Assembly (NCBI GenBank): GCA_002508425.1
Contig: DAKU01000104.1
Location: 1 to 9,511, forward strand
Reading direction: 5' to 3'
Origin: Methanosarcinaceae archaeon UBA470
GTDB taxonomy: Archaea; Halobacteriota; Methanosarcinia; Methanosarcinales; Methanosarcinaceae
Length of the DNA: 9,511 nt
The position numbers and the translations under genes are program-made. The notes beneath the pieces were generated by a model. The model was not told the DNA's origin. It saw nothing but the letters and a program-made list of their open reading frames with translations, and did not search any database. Position 1 is the first letter of the stretch. Each line of letters starts with the position of its first letter. Below are positions 1 through 6,208 of this stretch, piece by piece.

Positions 1-12
1 GGTGGCAAAATC

Positions 13-20
13 TTTAAGTA
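13..20 (+). promoter_or_regulatory. possible TATA box of trpC
   Basis: The octamer TTTAAGTA follows an A-rich stretch (GCAAAA) that could serve as a BRE. It lies about 55 bases before the trpC start. A start of transcription about 25 bases downstream would fall near position 42, between the two TGTACA motifs. The match to the archaeal consensus is only moderate. If trpC belongs to a longer operon that begins left of the window, this may not be a promoter at all. Confidence 0.3.
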
Positions 21-32
21 CGATGTATCCTA

Positions 33-58
33 TGTACATCTTTAGACATTGATGTACA
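33..58 (+). promoter_or_regulatory. paired TRP-box-like operator (two TGTACA sites)
   Basis: TGTACA occurs at 33-38 and again at 53-58, centres exactly 20 bases apart, about two helical turns. The flanks extend this to an 8-bp inverted repeat, TGTACATC (33-40) and GATGTACA (51-58). A degenerate third half-site, GATGTAT, lies at 22-28. In Methanothermobacter thermautotrophicus the regulator TrpY binds TRP boxes with consensus TGTACA to repress trp genes; that is known for that species, not shown here. The position directly before trpC makes the same role likely. No trpY gene lies in the window. Confidence 0.6.
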
Positions 59-71
59 ATAGAGAGATATA

Positions 72-941
72 ATGCACGAAGTCATTAAAGAAATCCTTGA
101 TGAAACATCTAAAAGAGTAGCGACCATAAAAAGTCCTAGAAAAAGCAGCTATGAAAGAAGAAATTACAACAAAAGAGATGTAGTAGCAGCTATCAGGGAA
201 AAACAAACCAAAGGATATATTCCCATTATAGCAGAAGTGAAGCCTGCATCACCTTCACATAAGTATATGGAAATCCTGCCGGAAAAGGCAGTTACTATAG
301 CAACACAAATGGAAAAAGCAGGTGCTGTTGCTATTTCAGTACTTACTGAGCCTAAGTTCTTCAATGGATCACTCGAAAATCTAGAAAATGTTCGTGAAAA
401 CGTGAGCCTGCCAGTGCTAAGGAAGGATTTCATCATTGATGAAAGACAACTGAACGAAATTGCCTGCGACATCATATTGCTGATAACCGGCATACTTGGA
501 GACAGACTCGGATATTTTGTGGACCTTGCTATTTCAAATGGAATAGAACCACTCGTAGAAACACAAACCAAAGAAGAACTATTCATGGCACTTGCAACAA
601 ATGCTAAACTAATTGGTATCAATAACCGGAATTTCCAGACAATGGAAGTGAATCTAAACAACACCAAATTGCTTGCACCACTTGTAAGAAAATACGATCT
701 AGAACATGGCACTGACCATATAATAATCAGTGAAAGTGGAATGCATTCATGTGCGGATGCAAGAACAGCAATAGAAGCAGGGGCCGATGCTCTCCTTATA
801 GGGACCGCTATAATTAAAAGCGATGATATATACCATAAAACCAAGGAGCTAGTGGAGACCATTAAATGTACAAAAAACTTTGCAGGTCCAAAAATGAAAG
901 AATCATTGCAGGAGTATGTGGAGGGATCGGAACATACCTGA
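72..941 (+). CDS. trpC: indole-3-glycerol-phosphate synthase
   Basis: TrpC closes the ring of carboxyphenylamino-deoxyribulose phosphate to give indole-3-glycerol phosphate, the substrate of TrpA. The TIM-barrel signature residues are present: E55 and K57 in IAEVKPASPS, K118 in LRKDFIIDE, E163 in PLVETQ, N184 in GINNRNF, and E221-S222 in SESGM. It is a stand-alone enzyme with no TrpF domain. The ATG at 72 fits the family N-terminus, though the upstream purine run (GAGAGAT) is a weak ribosome binding site. The family normally ends near residue 263 (KTKELVET). Here the frame goes on for about 26 residues without resemblance to the family, overlapping the next gene by 76 bases. The missing stop could come from loss of one T near 861-863, because TAA sits at 863-865 in the neighbouring frame. 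Base composition is clearly lower in G+C than in trpB and trpA. Confidence 0.95.
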   Translation: MHEVIKEILDETSKRVATIKSPRKSSYERRNYNKRDVVAAIREKQTKGYIPIIAEVKPASPSHKYMEILPEKAVTIATQMEKAGAVAISVLTEPKFFNGSLENLENVRENVSLPVLRKDFIIDERQLNEIACDIILLITGILGDRLGYFVDLAISNGIEPLVETQTKEELFMALATNAKLIGINNRNFQTMEVNLNNTKLLAPLVRKYDLEHGTDHIIISESGMHSCADARTAIEAGADALLIGTAIIKSDDIYHKTKELVETIKCTKNFAGPKMKESLQEYVEGSEHT

Positions 942-1051
942 ATATAGATCCAACTTTAGTAAGACTCCTGTGGATATTTCTTATATTCCTAGGTGGCGGA
1001 GGCATCCCGGCATATTTTATTGCCTGGCTGATAATTCCTGAAGAATATTAA
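866..1051 (+). CDS. PspC-domain small membrane protein
   Basis: This 61-residue protein is a single PspC domain. The N-terminal part (residues 3-33) has the family pattern of a basic RSKNERIIAGVCGGIGTYL stretch followed by IDPTLVR. Residues 34-57 form one hydrophobic membrane segment with a GGGG turn and the typical ending WLIIPEE. The ATG at 866 has a good ribosome binding site (GGAG, 854-857) eight bases upstream and is preceded directly by an in-frame TAA, so this start is firm. Its first 76 bases overlap the trpC reading frame. Bacterial PspC takes part in the phage-shock envelope response. Stand-alone archaeal PspC proteins have no settled role, and a link to tryptophan synthesis is not evident. 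It may be a bystander of the trp transcript. Confidence 0.88.
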   Translation: MYKKLCRSKNERIIAGVCGGIGTYLNIDPTLVRLLWIFLIFLGGGGIPAYFIAWLIIPEEY

Positions 1052-1116
1052 AGTACAGATAATTAAAAACGATAAACGACTAAATAAAATAAATACGAAT
1101 AGCTGGAGTGTAAACT

Positions 1117-2316
1117 ATGCAAAAGCCTACTTATGGGAGGTTCGGTGGCCAGTTCGTGCCCGAAGTGCTGATGCCAGCCTTGAAAGAACTGGAAGAGGAA
1201 TACGAACGCTACAAAAAAGATCCTGAGTTCCTCCGGGAACTAAACTATTATCTAACAGAGTTCGCCGGACGTAGTACACCTCTATATCATGCAAGGAACT
1301 TGAGCAAGAAATATGGCACTAAGATATATCTCAAACGTGAGGACCTGGTGCATGGTGGTGCACACAAATTAAACAACACTATAGGACAGGCACTGCTTGC
1401 AAAGTATATGGGCAAAAAGAGGATTATTGCCGAGACCGGAGCCGGACAGCATGGCACTGCGACTGCTATGGCCGGAGCTAACCTTGGATTTGAGACTGCT
1501 GTGTACATGGGAGCCAAAGATGTGGAAAGGCAGAAAATGAACGTGTATCGCATGGAACTTATGGGTACGAAGGTCCATCCTGTGAGATCCGGATCCATGA
1601 CACTCAAAGATGCAATAAACGAGGCTCTCAGGGATTGGGTGACCAATGTGGAAAGTACCCATTACCTTATCGGCTCCGTGGTGGGACCACACCCATATCC
1701 TATGATAGTGAGGGATTTCCAGAGTGTGATCGGCACTGAAGTTAAACAGCAGATCATGGAAAAGGAGGGAAGGCTTCCTGACTCTATTGTTGCCTGTGCA
1801 GGAGGGGGAAGCAATGCAATGGGCATATTCTATCCTTTCATCGCAGATACCGATGTAAAACTCTTCCCGGTTGAAGCCGGGGGCTGCGGTATGCAGGTAC
1901 AGGGAAAGACTGCAATGCATTCTGCTTCTCTGGGCGCAGGTGAAGAAGGAATATTGCAGGGTGCAAGAACGCTGATCCTACAGGACAAGTATGGACAGAT
2001 CTTGGAATCAACTTCTGTTTCGGCTGGCCTGGATTACTCAGGTGTCGGACCTGAACTTGCCTACCTGGCGCAGACAGGCAGGATCCAACCAGGCAGTGTC
2101 AATGACCAAGAGGCTCTGGATGCATTCCATGAATTGTGCAGGCTAGAGGGTATAATTCCGGCATTGGAGTCATCCCATGCACTGGCATACATTAAGAAGA
2201 TGGCAGATACGGGTGAGCTTGGTGACCTGGTAGTAGTGAGCCTTTCAGGAAGAGGAGATAAAGACCTTGAGACTGTATTGAAATTAAAAGCAGGTGCTTG
2301 CGAGGAAAAATTATGA
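1117..2316 (+). CDS. trpB: tryptophan synthase beta chain
   Basis: TrpB joins indole, received from TrpA through a tunnel, with serine to form tryptophan, using pyridoxal phosphate. The 399-residue length and sequence fit TrpB1, the form that pairs with TrpA, rather than the longer TrpB2. Visible features are the PLP lysine K84 in GGAHKLNN, the catalytic glutamate E106 in AETGAGQHGTAT, the phosphate-binding loop GGGSNA at 229-234, and SLSGRGDKD at 375-383 near the C-terminus. The ATG at 1117 has GGAGTG (1105-1110) as ribosome binding site and starts with the family-like QKPTYGRFGGQFVPE. A 65-base AT-rich gap (1052-1116) separates it from the pspC-like gene and could hold an internal promoter, but no convincing one is seen. 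The stop TGA overlaps the trpA start. Confidence 0.98.
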   Translation: MQKPTYGRFGGQFVPEVLMPALKELEEEYERYKKDPEFLRELNYYLTEFAGRSTPLYHARNLSKKYGTKIYLKREDLVHGGAHKLNNTIGQALLAKYMGKKRIIAETGAGQHGTATAMAGANLGFETAVYMGAKDVERQKMNVYRMELMGTKVHPVRSGSMTLKDAINEALRDWVTNVESTHYLIGSVVGPHPYPMIVRDFQSVIGTEVKQQIMEKEGRLPDSIVACAGGGSNAMGIFYPFIADTDVKLFPVEAGGCGMQVQGKTAMHSASLGAGEEGILQGARTLILQDKYGQILESTSVSAGLDYSGVGPELAYLAQTGRIQPGSVNDQEALDAFHELCRLEGIIPALESSHALAYIKKMADTGELGDLVVVSLSGRGDKDLETVLKLKAGACEEKL

Positions 2317-3089
2317 GGATAGCAGAGAAGTTCCAGGAACTGAAAGCAAAGAAAGAAAAAGCTCTCATTGCTTATGTGTGTGCAGGTGACCCCAGTGCAG
2401 ATGCCACCAGAGAATATGTGCATGCGCTTGTTAAGGGTGGAGCCGACATTGTAGAACTGGGCCTGCCATTCTCAGATCCTGTAGCAGACGGCCCCACTAT
2501 CCAAGCTGCATCTGACAGGGCCCTGGAAGCCGGTATGAACCCTGATACGTATTTCGAGCTTGCAGCATCCATTAAAGAGCAGGTACCACTGGTGTGCATG
2601 ACATACTATAACCTTATTTTCAGGAGAGGTGTCGAAAAGTTCGTGAAAGACTGCGCTGCATCGGGTATCACTGGCATAATAGTGCCTGACCTACCTATAG
2701 AGGAAGCCGATGATATCGTCAAAGCCTGTAAAGCACACGGAGTTGACACGATATTCATGGTAACTCCTGTGACAGACAATGATAGGATGCAAAAAATCTT
2801 CAATAAAGGTTCAGGCTTTATATACATAGTATCCCGCCTAGGAGTTACTGGAACCCGCGCTGATGTGGCAAAGTCTACAAAAGAGATCCTGGAAAAAGTG
2901 AACACAACACTGCCCAGAGCAGTGGGATTTGGTATTTCCAATGGCAAGCAGGCTGCAGAGGTCATAGCAGCCGGTGCCGATGCCGTAATAGTAGGATCAG
3001 CCTTTGTGAATATAATAGCTTCTCAGAATAACGTGGATGAACAATTAGAACAATTAGCCCGCGAACTGAAGGCTGGATGCAGTACATAA
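2313..3089 (+). CDS. trpA: tryptophan synthase alpha chain
   Basis: TrpA splits indole-3-glycerol phosphate into indole and glyceraldehyde 3-phosphate and passes indole to TrpB. The 258-residue barrel carries the catalytic pair E48 (in DIVELGLPFSDP) and D59 (in PVADGPTIQ), loop 6 at 174-182 (SRLGVTGTR), and the phosphate-binding GFGIS (205-209) and GSA (228-230). I chose the ATG at 2313 over an upstream in-frame TTG at 2298. It overlaps the trpB stop as ATGA, has GAGG (2302-2305) at good spacing, and gives the family N-terminus MRIAEKFQELK. The four-base overlap suggests translational coupling with trpB, which suits a fixed subunit ratio. The gene ends inside a terminator-like hairpin. Confidence 0.98.
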   Translation: MRIAEKFQELKAKKEKALIAYVCAGDPSADATREYVHALVKGGADIVELGLPFSDPVADGPTIQAASDRALEAGMNPDTYFELAASIKEQVPLVCMTYYNLIFRRGVEKFVKDCAASGITGIIVPDLPIEEADDIVKACKAHGVDTIFMVTPVTDNDRMQKIFNKGSGFIYIVSRLGVTGTRADVAKSTKEILEKVNTTLPRAVGFGISNGKQAAEVIAAGADAVIVGSAFVNIIASQNNVDEQLEQLARELKAGCST

Positions 3090-3111
3090 AGGTACTGCAC
3101 AATATTTTTTT
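3078..3111 (+). terminator. hairpin plus T7 terminator of the trp operon
   Basis: TGCAGTAC (3078-3085) and GTACTGCA (3092-3099) form a perfect 8-bp stem with the 6-base loop ATAAAG. A run of seven T follows at 3105-3111. The left arm is the last coding part of trpA and the stop codon lies in the loop. Archaeal termination needs mainly the T-tract, so the stem may instead protect the 3' end or stabilise the message. There is no T-tract for the opposite strand next to this stem, so it seems to serve trpA rather than the convergent ftsY. Confidence 0.75.
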
Positions 3112-3118
3112 AATAGGA

Positions 3119-4261
3119 TCACTCAAATATCTGATCTACAAACCACTTGGGATCGAATTTCTTTAGATCATCATAACCCTGACCCATGCCCAAGAATAGA
3201 ATGGGTTTACCGGTTATATATGCAATGGAAATTGCAGCACCGCCTTTGGCATCTGCATCTGTTTTAGTTAAAATGGAACCGTTTATGGGTACAGCTTCAT
3301 TGAACTGCGCTGCCCGCTCTACGGCATCGTTGCCTGCTACAGCCTCATCTACGAAAATAATAAGATCGGGGGCACTTACCCTGCAGACCTTCTTGAGCTG
3401 TTCCATGAGATTGAGGTTTGTGTGCATACGACCTGCAGTGTCTGAAAGCACTATGTCGGCCTTGTGAGCCTTAGCGTATTGTATGGCATCGTAGACAACT
3501 GCTGCGGGATCACCGCCTTCTTGGTGCCGGATAACCTTTACGCCAACCCTATCAGCGTGTATCTGCAACTGATCAATGGCACCTGCTCTGAACGTATCGG
3601 CTGCTGCAAGGACTACGGAATACCCCATATCTTTGAAACGCTTCGCAGTTTTAGCAATACTAGTAGTCTTTCCAGTACCGTTGATGCCAACAAAAACTAT
3701 GTGCACAGGCTTCTTGGCATTTTTAACATAATCATCAAGATCAAAAACATTGGCACTCATCACATCGTACAAAGCATTGCGTAAAGCCTGCTCTACAATG
3801 TCAGTAGTATCCTTGCCAATCTTTCTACGGGAACCTACAAGTTCCGATTTAACCGCCTCTGTAATAGCCTCTGCAACAGTAAGAGCAATATCGCTCTCAA
3901 GCAAGGCTATCTGCAGTTCCCACAAAGGCTCTTCCAGATCTTTTTCGTCCAGAATGAACTCGCGCTCGAAAACCAGAGCCTTCGCCTTGCTTACAATACC
4001 GAACTTTTTTTGTTCCTGCGGTGTTGAAGCTTTAACATCAGACTGAGTGTCAGAAACTATAGCTTCCTGAGTTTCGATCGTATCGTTTTTAGCTACGGTC
4101 GTAGTATCAACCAAAGGTTGCTGTTCTGCCTCAGAAGAGGATATAAGAGGAACATCATCTACTTGTTCCTGCGAAGCCTCCACATGAACAGATTTTTCTT
4201 CTATCTGTCTGCCAAGGCTTTTTGTAAAGCCGCTGAGCTTTTCCTTCAGTTTATTGAACAC
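3119..4261 (-). CDS. ftsY: signal recognition particle receptor FtsY
   Basis: FtsY is the SRP receptor GTPase. It pairs with SRP54 at the cytoplasmic face of the membrane and hands ribosomes to the Sec translocon. An acidic, poorly conserved A region spans about residues 21-85. The helical N domain runs from about 88 to 175, followed by the G domain. GTPase motifs are G1 GINGTGKTT (192-200), DTFRAGA (222-228), G3 DTAGR (274-278) and G4 TKTDADAKGG (332-341). The 380-residue length is normal for an FtsY with a medium A region. The start is a GTG at 4261 with only a weak upstream site (GTTGGTCGT). It begins with FNKLKEKLSGF, a typical amphipathic FtsY N-terminus. It is the last gene of the eL39 operon, 30 bases after pfdA, and its 3' end faces trpA. 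Confidence 0.97.
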   Translation of the reverse strand: MFNKLKEKLSGFTKSLGRQIEEKSVHVEASQEQVDDVPLISSSEAEQQPLVDTTTVAKNDTIETQEAIVSDTQSDVKASTPQEQKKFGIVSKAKALVFEREFILDEKDLEEPLWELQIALLESDIALTVAEAITEAVKSELVGSRRKIGKDTTDIVEQALRNALYDVMSANVFDLDDYVKNAKKPVHIVFVGINGTGKTTSIAKTAKRFKDMGYSVVLAAADTFRAGAIDQLQIHADRVGVKVIRHQEGGDPAAVVYDAIQYAKAHKADIVLSDTAGRMHTNLNLMEQLKKVCRVSAPDLIIFVDEAVAGNDAVERAAQFNEAVPINGSILTKTDADAKGGAAISIAYITGKPILFLGMGQGYDDLKKFDPKWFVDQIFE

Positions 4262-4281
4262 ACGACCAACTCTGCGGAAAT

Positions 4282-4289
4282 AAAAAAAA
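4282..4289 (-). terminator. T8 tract between pfdA and ftsY
   Basis: On the minus strand, eight T in a row directly follow the pfdA stop codon, ending in TTTTATTTCC about 20 bases before the ftsY GTG. Archaeal RNA polymerase can terminate at such T-runs without a hairpin, so this could be a partial terminator lowering ftsY expression relative to the ribosomal genes. No stem precedes it that I can see. Full termination is unlikely because no clear ftsY promoter lies in the gap. Confidence 0.4.
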
Positions 4290-4291
4290 GA

Positions 4292-4726
4292 TTACTGGAT
4301 GCTTGGCTGTGCACCCTGCTGCAATGCAGTCACATGAGCTTCTATGGCCTGCATACCATTAGCCAGCTGTGCCAATGAAGTATTCATTTTCTCAAGTATC
4401 TTATCAAGTTCGTCCTTACGCCTTTGAAGAATTTCCTTGGCTTCAGGACAAGATTTCTCGATACTAATACCGGCGCCTACATTGACTACCACTTTATCGG
4501 CCATCTCAAGCTTAGCATAAACGAATGATCCGGACCCTATGGGGACCATGGTCTGGGCACCTGCCTTTTCCTGTTCCAACTCCTCAATGGTAGCGATGGC
4601 CCTCTGGCAGTCCTGTGCTGACAGACTTACCATACTTATCTGCTGGTGCAAAGCTTCTGCTCTGCGCTGATACTCACGGTGCTGCGCCAATAGATTGCGA
4701 GGATCCGTGTCATTCATCTCTGCCAT
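4292..4726 (-). CDS. pfdA: prefoldin alpha subunit
   Basis: Prefoldin alpha forms, with four beta subunits, a jellyfish-shaped hexamer that catches unfolded chains and passes them to the thermosome. The 144 residues show the expected layout: an N-terminal coiled coil (about 9-55, rich in Q, E, A and L), a central beta-hairpin region (about 57-92, with VPIGSGSFVYAKL and VVVNVGAGISIEK), and a C-terminal coiled coil (about 93-138). The ATG at 4726 lies three bases after the eL20 stop, with GAGG at about 11 bases upstream. A second ATG three codons on is possible. The beta subunit gene is not in the window. The gene sits between eL20 and ftsY, the usual archaeal arrangement. Confidence 0.95.
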   Translation of the reverse strand: MAEMNDTDPRNLLAQHREYQRRAEALHQQISMVSLSAQDCQRAIATIEELEQEKAGAQTMVPIGSGSFVYAKLEMADKVVVNVGAGISIEKSCPEAKEILQRRKDELDKILEKMNTSLAQLANGMQAIEAHVTALQQGAQPSIQ

Positions 4727-4729
4727 GGA

Positions 4730-4906
4730 TCATGCCTCAGCAATGCTTTCGACTTTTATAAACATCCTTTTTATGCCGTGCTTGCTACCAAAAAGAGAAT
4801 ATACTTTATCTTCTGCATTTTTCTCATTCTGGCTAGCAACCTGCTTGGTGAATTTTTCCCATTCACATCCGGCTTTGAACTTTCCCTTAACAACAAAGTC
4901 CTTCAT
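4730..4906 (-). CDS. rpl18a: large ribosomal subunit protein eL20 (LX/L18a)
   Basis: This small 50S protein is 58 residues long from the chosen start and has the LX pattern: FVVKGKFKAG near the N-terminus, a helix with WEKFTKQVASQNEKNAEDKVY, then LFGSKHGIKRMFIKVESI. A GTG nine bases upstream (4915) is also in frame. I prefer the ATG at 4906 because GGGTGAT lies at ideal distance before it, and archaeal LX proteins usually start just before the F-V-V-K-G stretch. It is separated from aIF6 by 32 bases and from pfdA by three bases. The upstream gap contains TTATATAA, but it is too close to the start to act as this gene's promoter. Confidence 0.93.
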   Translation of the reverse strand: MKDFVVKGKFKAGCEWEKFTKQVASQNEKNAEDKVYSLFGSKHGIKRMFIKVESIAEA

Positions 4907-4938
4907 ATCAATCACCCATTATATAATTTGAATTTATC

Positions 4939-5604
4939 TTACTCTTGTACAATAAAGCCTAGAGCACCCTCGATCCTACCAAGCTCATAACCAGTGGTCT
5001 TTGAGCCTGCGACATAACCTTTGGAATTCGCCAGCAGGCCTGAGCCTACCATCGGGGTACCGTAATTAGTGGTACCTACATCCACAGGCAGATCAAATAT
5101 TTTTTCAAGGAATGCCAACTCTTGTACAGTGGCCTTAGGATTTACAAGTAATCCCTTGTTAGTCGCTGCCCCAGCCATACCTACCGTTTTCAGACCTGCG
5201 ATAGTACCCCTATGCACATCCACTTTCAAAGTCTGTGCAATAATCTCGATGGAATGATCGGACAACTCTGGATGGACCAGCGCGGTCGAATCATTAGCAA
5301 GAACAATATTTCCAATTGCATTCAATTTATCCGGAAGACTGGAAATTGGAAGATCAATGCCTTCCAGCCCTTCAATGGAAGAGCCCCTAGGAATAAGAAG
5401 CCCACTGGAATTAGCTCTAACCATAGAACCAATCACACTGCTCTGGCTCATTATGACCTCGAGTACCTGAACGCGCAAATAGTCAGCTATCAAGTCCTTG
5501 GCACTTACTTTTGTACCGCAAGGTACCAAAGCAAAATCTTCCGTACAAGTTGCGAAAACCCCTACGATAGGGGAGTCCATTATATCCAAAGTAGGGATTG
5601 TCAT
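4939..5604 (-). CDS. eif6: translation initiation factor 6 (aIF6)
   Basis: aIF6 binds the 50S subunit and keeps it from joining 30S too early; the eukaryal homologue also acts in late 60S maturation. The 221-residue protein shows the five-fold pseudo-symmetry of the pentein fold as repeated blocks of about 40 residues. Typical stretches are PIVGVFATCTEDFALVP, GSMVRANSSGLLIP, NIVLANDSTALVHPEL, NKGLLVNPKATVQE and GSGLLANSKGYVAGS. The start at 5604 (MTIPTLDIMDSP) fits the family, but the preceding bases hold no clear ribosome binding site. Translation may depend on reading through from eL31, 41 bases upstream. The pairing with eL31 and eL20 is the common archaeal order. Confidence 0.97.
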   Translation of the reverse strand: MTIPTLDIMDSPIVGVFATCTEDFALVPCGTKVSAKDLIADYLRVQVLEVIMSQSSVIGSMVRANSSGLLIPRGSSIEGLEGIDLPISSLPDKLNAIGNIVLANDSTALVHPELSDHSIEIIAQTLKVDVHRGTIAGLKTVGMAGAATNKGLLVNPKATVQELAFLEKIFDLPVDVGTTNYGTPMVGSGLLANSKGYVAGSKTTGYELGRIEGALGFIVQE

Positions 5605-5645
5605 TTCAACGTACTTCGCTTTCTGAAATAAAATAAGTAGTAGTT

Positions 5646-5912
5646 TTAGGCAAGCTCTGCCTCTACTACTCCGTCCTCAAACTTTGCAGCACGTACCCTT
5701 ATGAAGGATGGAGGCTTTTGCATACCTCTTTCCCATACCTTCTCGTTAATGGTCGTGTGCAACTTTACCTGGTTGGATTCTACCTTCATGTGTTTTGTAA
5801 GGTAATTCCTTATGAGCGTCATAGCCTTATCCGCCCTTCTGTACCTAGGAAGTTCCTTTATTGAACGCAGGGGGATTGTATATATCTGCTCTTTAACTGC
5901 ATCTTCTGCCAT
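5646..5912 (-). CDS. rpl31e: large ribosomal subunit protein eL31
   Basis: eL31 lies at the rim of the polypeptide exit tunnel of the 50S subunit, near where SRP and other factors dock. The protein has the family signatures IYTIPLR near the N-terminus, RYRRADKAMTLIRNYLTKHM, and WERGMQKPPSFIRVRA. Four start codons stand in a row (GTG ATG ATG ATG, 5921-5910). I chose the last ATG (88 residues, MAEDAVKEQ), five bases after the AGGTGA site that itself covers the first candidates. An earlier ATG would add one or two methionines only. It follows eL39 by 13 bases. Confidence 0.95.
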   Translation of the reverse strand: MAEDAVKEQIYTIPLRSIKELPRYRRADKAMTLIRNYLTKHMKVESNQVKLHTTINEKVWERGMQKPPSFIRVRAAKFEDGVVEAELA

Positions 5913-5925
5913 CATCATCACCTAC

Positions 5926-6081
5926 TTACTTCGCATCCAGATCGCTTCTTCTCCAGCTTCTTCTCTTGGGGTGACCTACTACCTTCCTAGCGGTCTTGAT
6001 TATCACCCAAGTTGGAACCCTGTGGTTCTGCCTGTGTGCTTTTGCAAGCCTAATTTTTTGTCCTTTAGTATTCTGGCTCAC
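5926..6081 (-). CDS. rpl39e: large ribosomal subunit protein eL39
   Basis: This 51-residue, very basic protein lines the exit tunnel of the archaeal ribosome. The translation starts SQNTKGQKIRLAKAHRQN, continues with RVPTWVIIKTARKV, and ends with the W-R-R-S-D-L motif close to the C-terminus, all typical of eL39. The start is GTG at 6081, five bases after a strong GGTGA site (6091-6087). No ATG is available at that position. Its short length and GTG start make it easy to miss in automated calls. It is the first gene of the operon that continues with eL31, aIF6, eL20, prefoldin alpha and FtsY. Confidence 0.95.
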   Translation of the reverse strand: MSQNTKGQKIRLAKAHRQNHRVPTWVIIKTARKVVGHPKRRSWRRSDLDAK

Positions 6082-6138
6082 TTGTCTCACCTATCTATGG
6101 AATCATAAATCGAATAAGATGTATATCAAGGTTTGGCT

Positions 6139-6146
6139 TTATATTT
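6139..6146 (-). promoter_or_regulatory. probable TATA box of the eL39 operon
   Basis: On the minus strand AAATATAA lies 58-65 bases before the eL39 GTG. Transcription would begin about 25 bases downstream, near 6117, leaving a leader of some 35 bases that holds the GGTGA site. A second TATA-like string (GATATACA) lies nearer the gene. The first is preferred because of its position and the palindrome that abuts it. Confidence 0.5.
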
Positions 6147-6165
6147 AAGATTACACTGTAATCTT
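6147..6165. promoter_or_regulatory. perfect 19-bp palindrome, candidate operator
   Basis: AAGATTACACTGTAATCTT reads the same on both strands apart from its central base (two 9-base arms). It lies between the PP-loop gene and the eL39 operon. On the minus strand it sits immediately upstream of the AAATATAA box, where a bound dimer would touch the BRE and TFB contact region. No T-tract follows on either strand, so it does not look like a terminator. The regulator is unknown to me. Confidence 0.55.
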
Positions 6166-6208
6166 TAGTTCTGTACTCTTGGAATAACCTTGCGATTCAC
6201 AGCATACA

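Noticed and set aside
164..862. 232-codon open frame antisense to trpC
   Set aside because: It lies wholly opposite a clear IGPS gene, its translation is S/I-rich without a recognisable domain, and it has no promoter or ribosome binding site. It is a shadow frame.
1369..1920. 183-codon open frame antisense to trpB
   Set aside because: The translation is H/S-rich and structureless, and trpB is certain on the other strand.
2298..2312. TTG start giving trpA five more residues
   Set aside because: TTG here would lie within the trpB end without a ribosome binding site. The ATG at 2313 has GAGG, the ATGA overlap and the family N-terminus.
4907..4926. TATA-like TTATATAA before eL20 as an internal promoter
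   Set aside because: It is too close to the start codon: transcription would begin inside the gene. The gene has a normal ribosome binding site and fits the operon.
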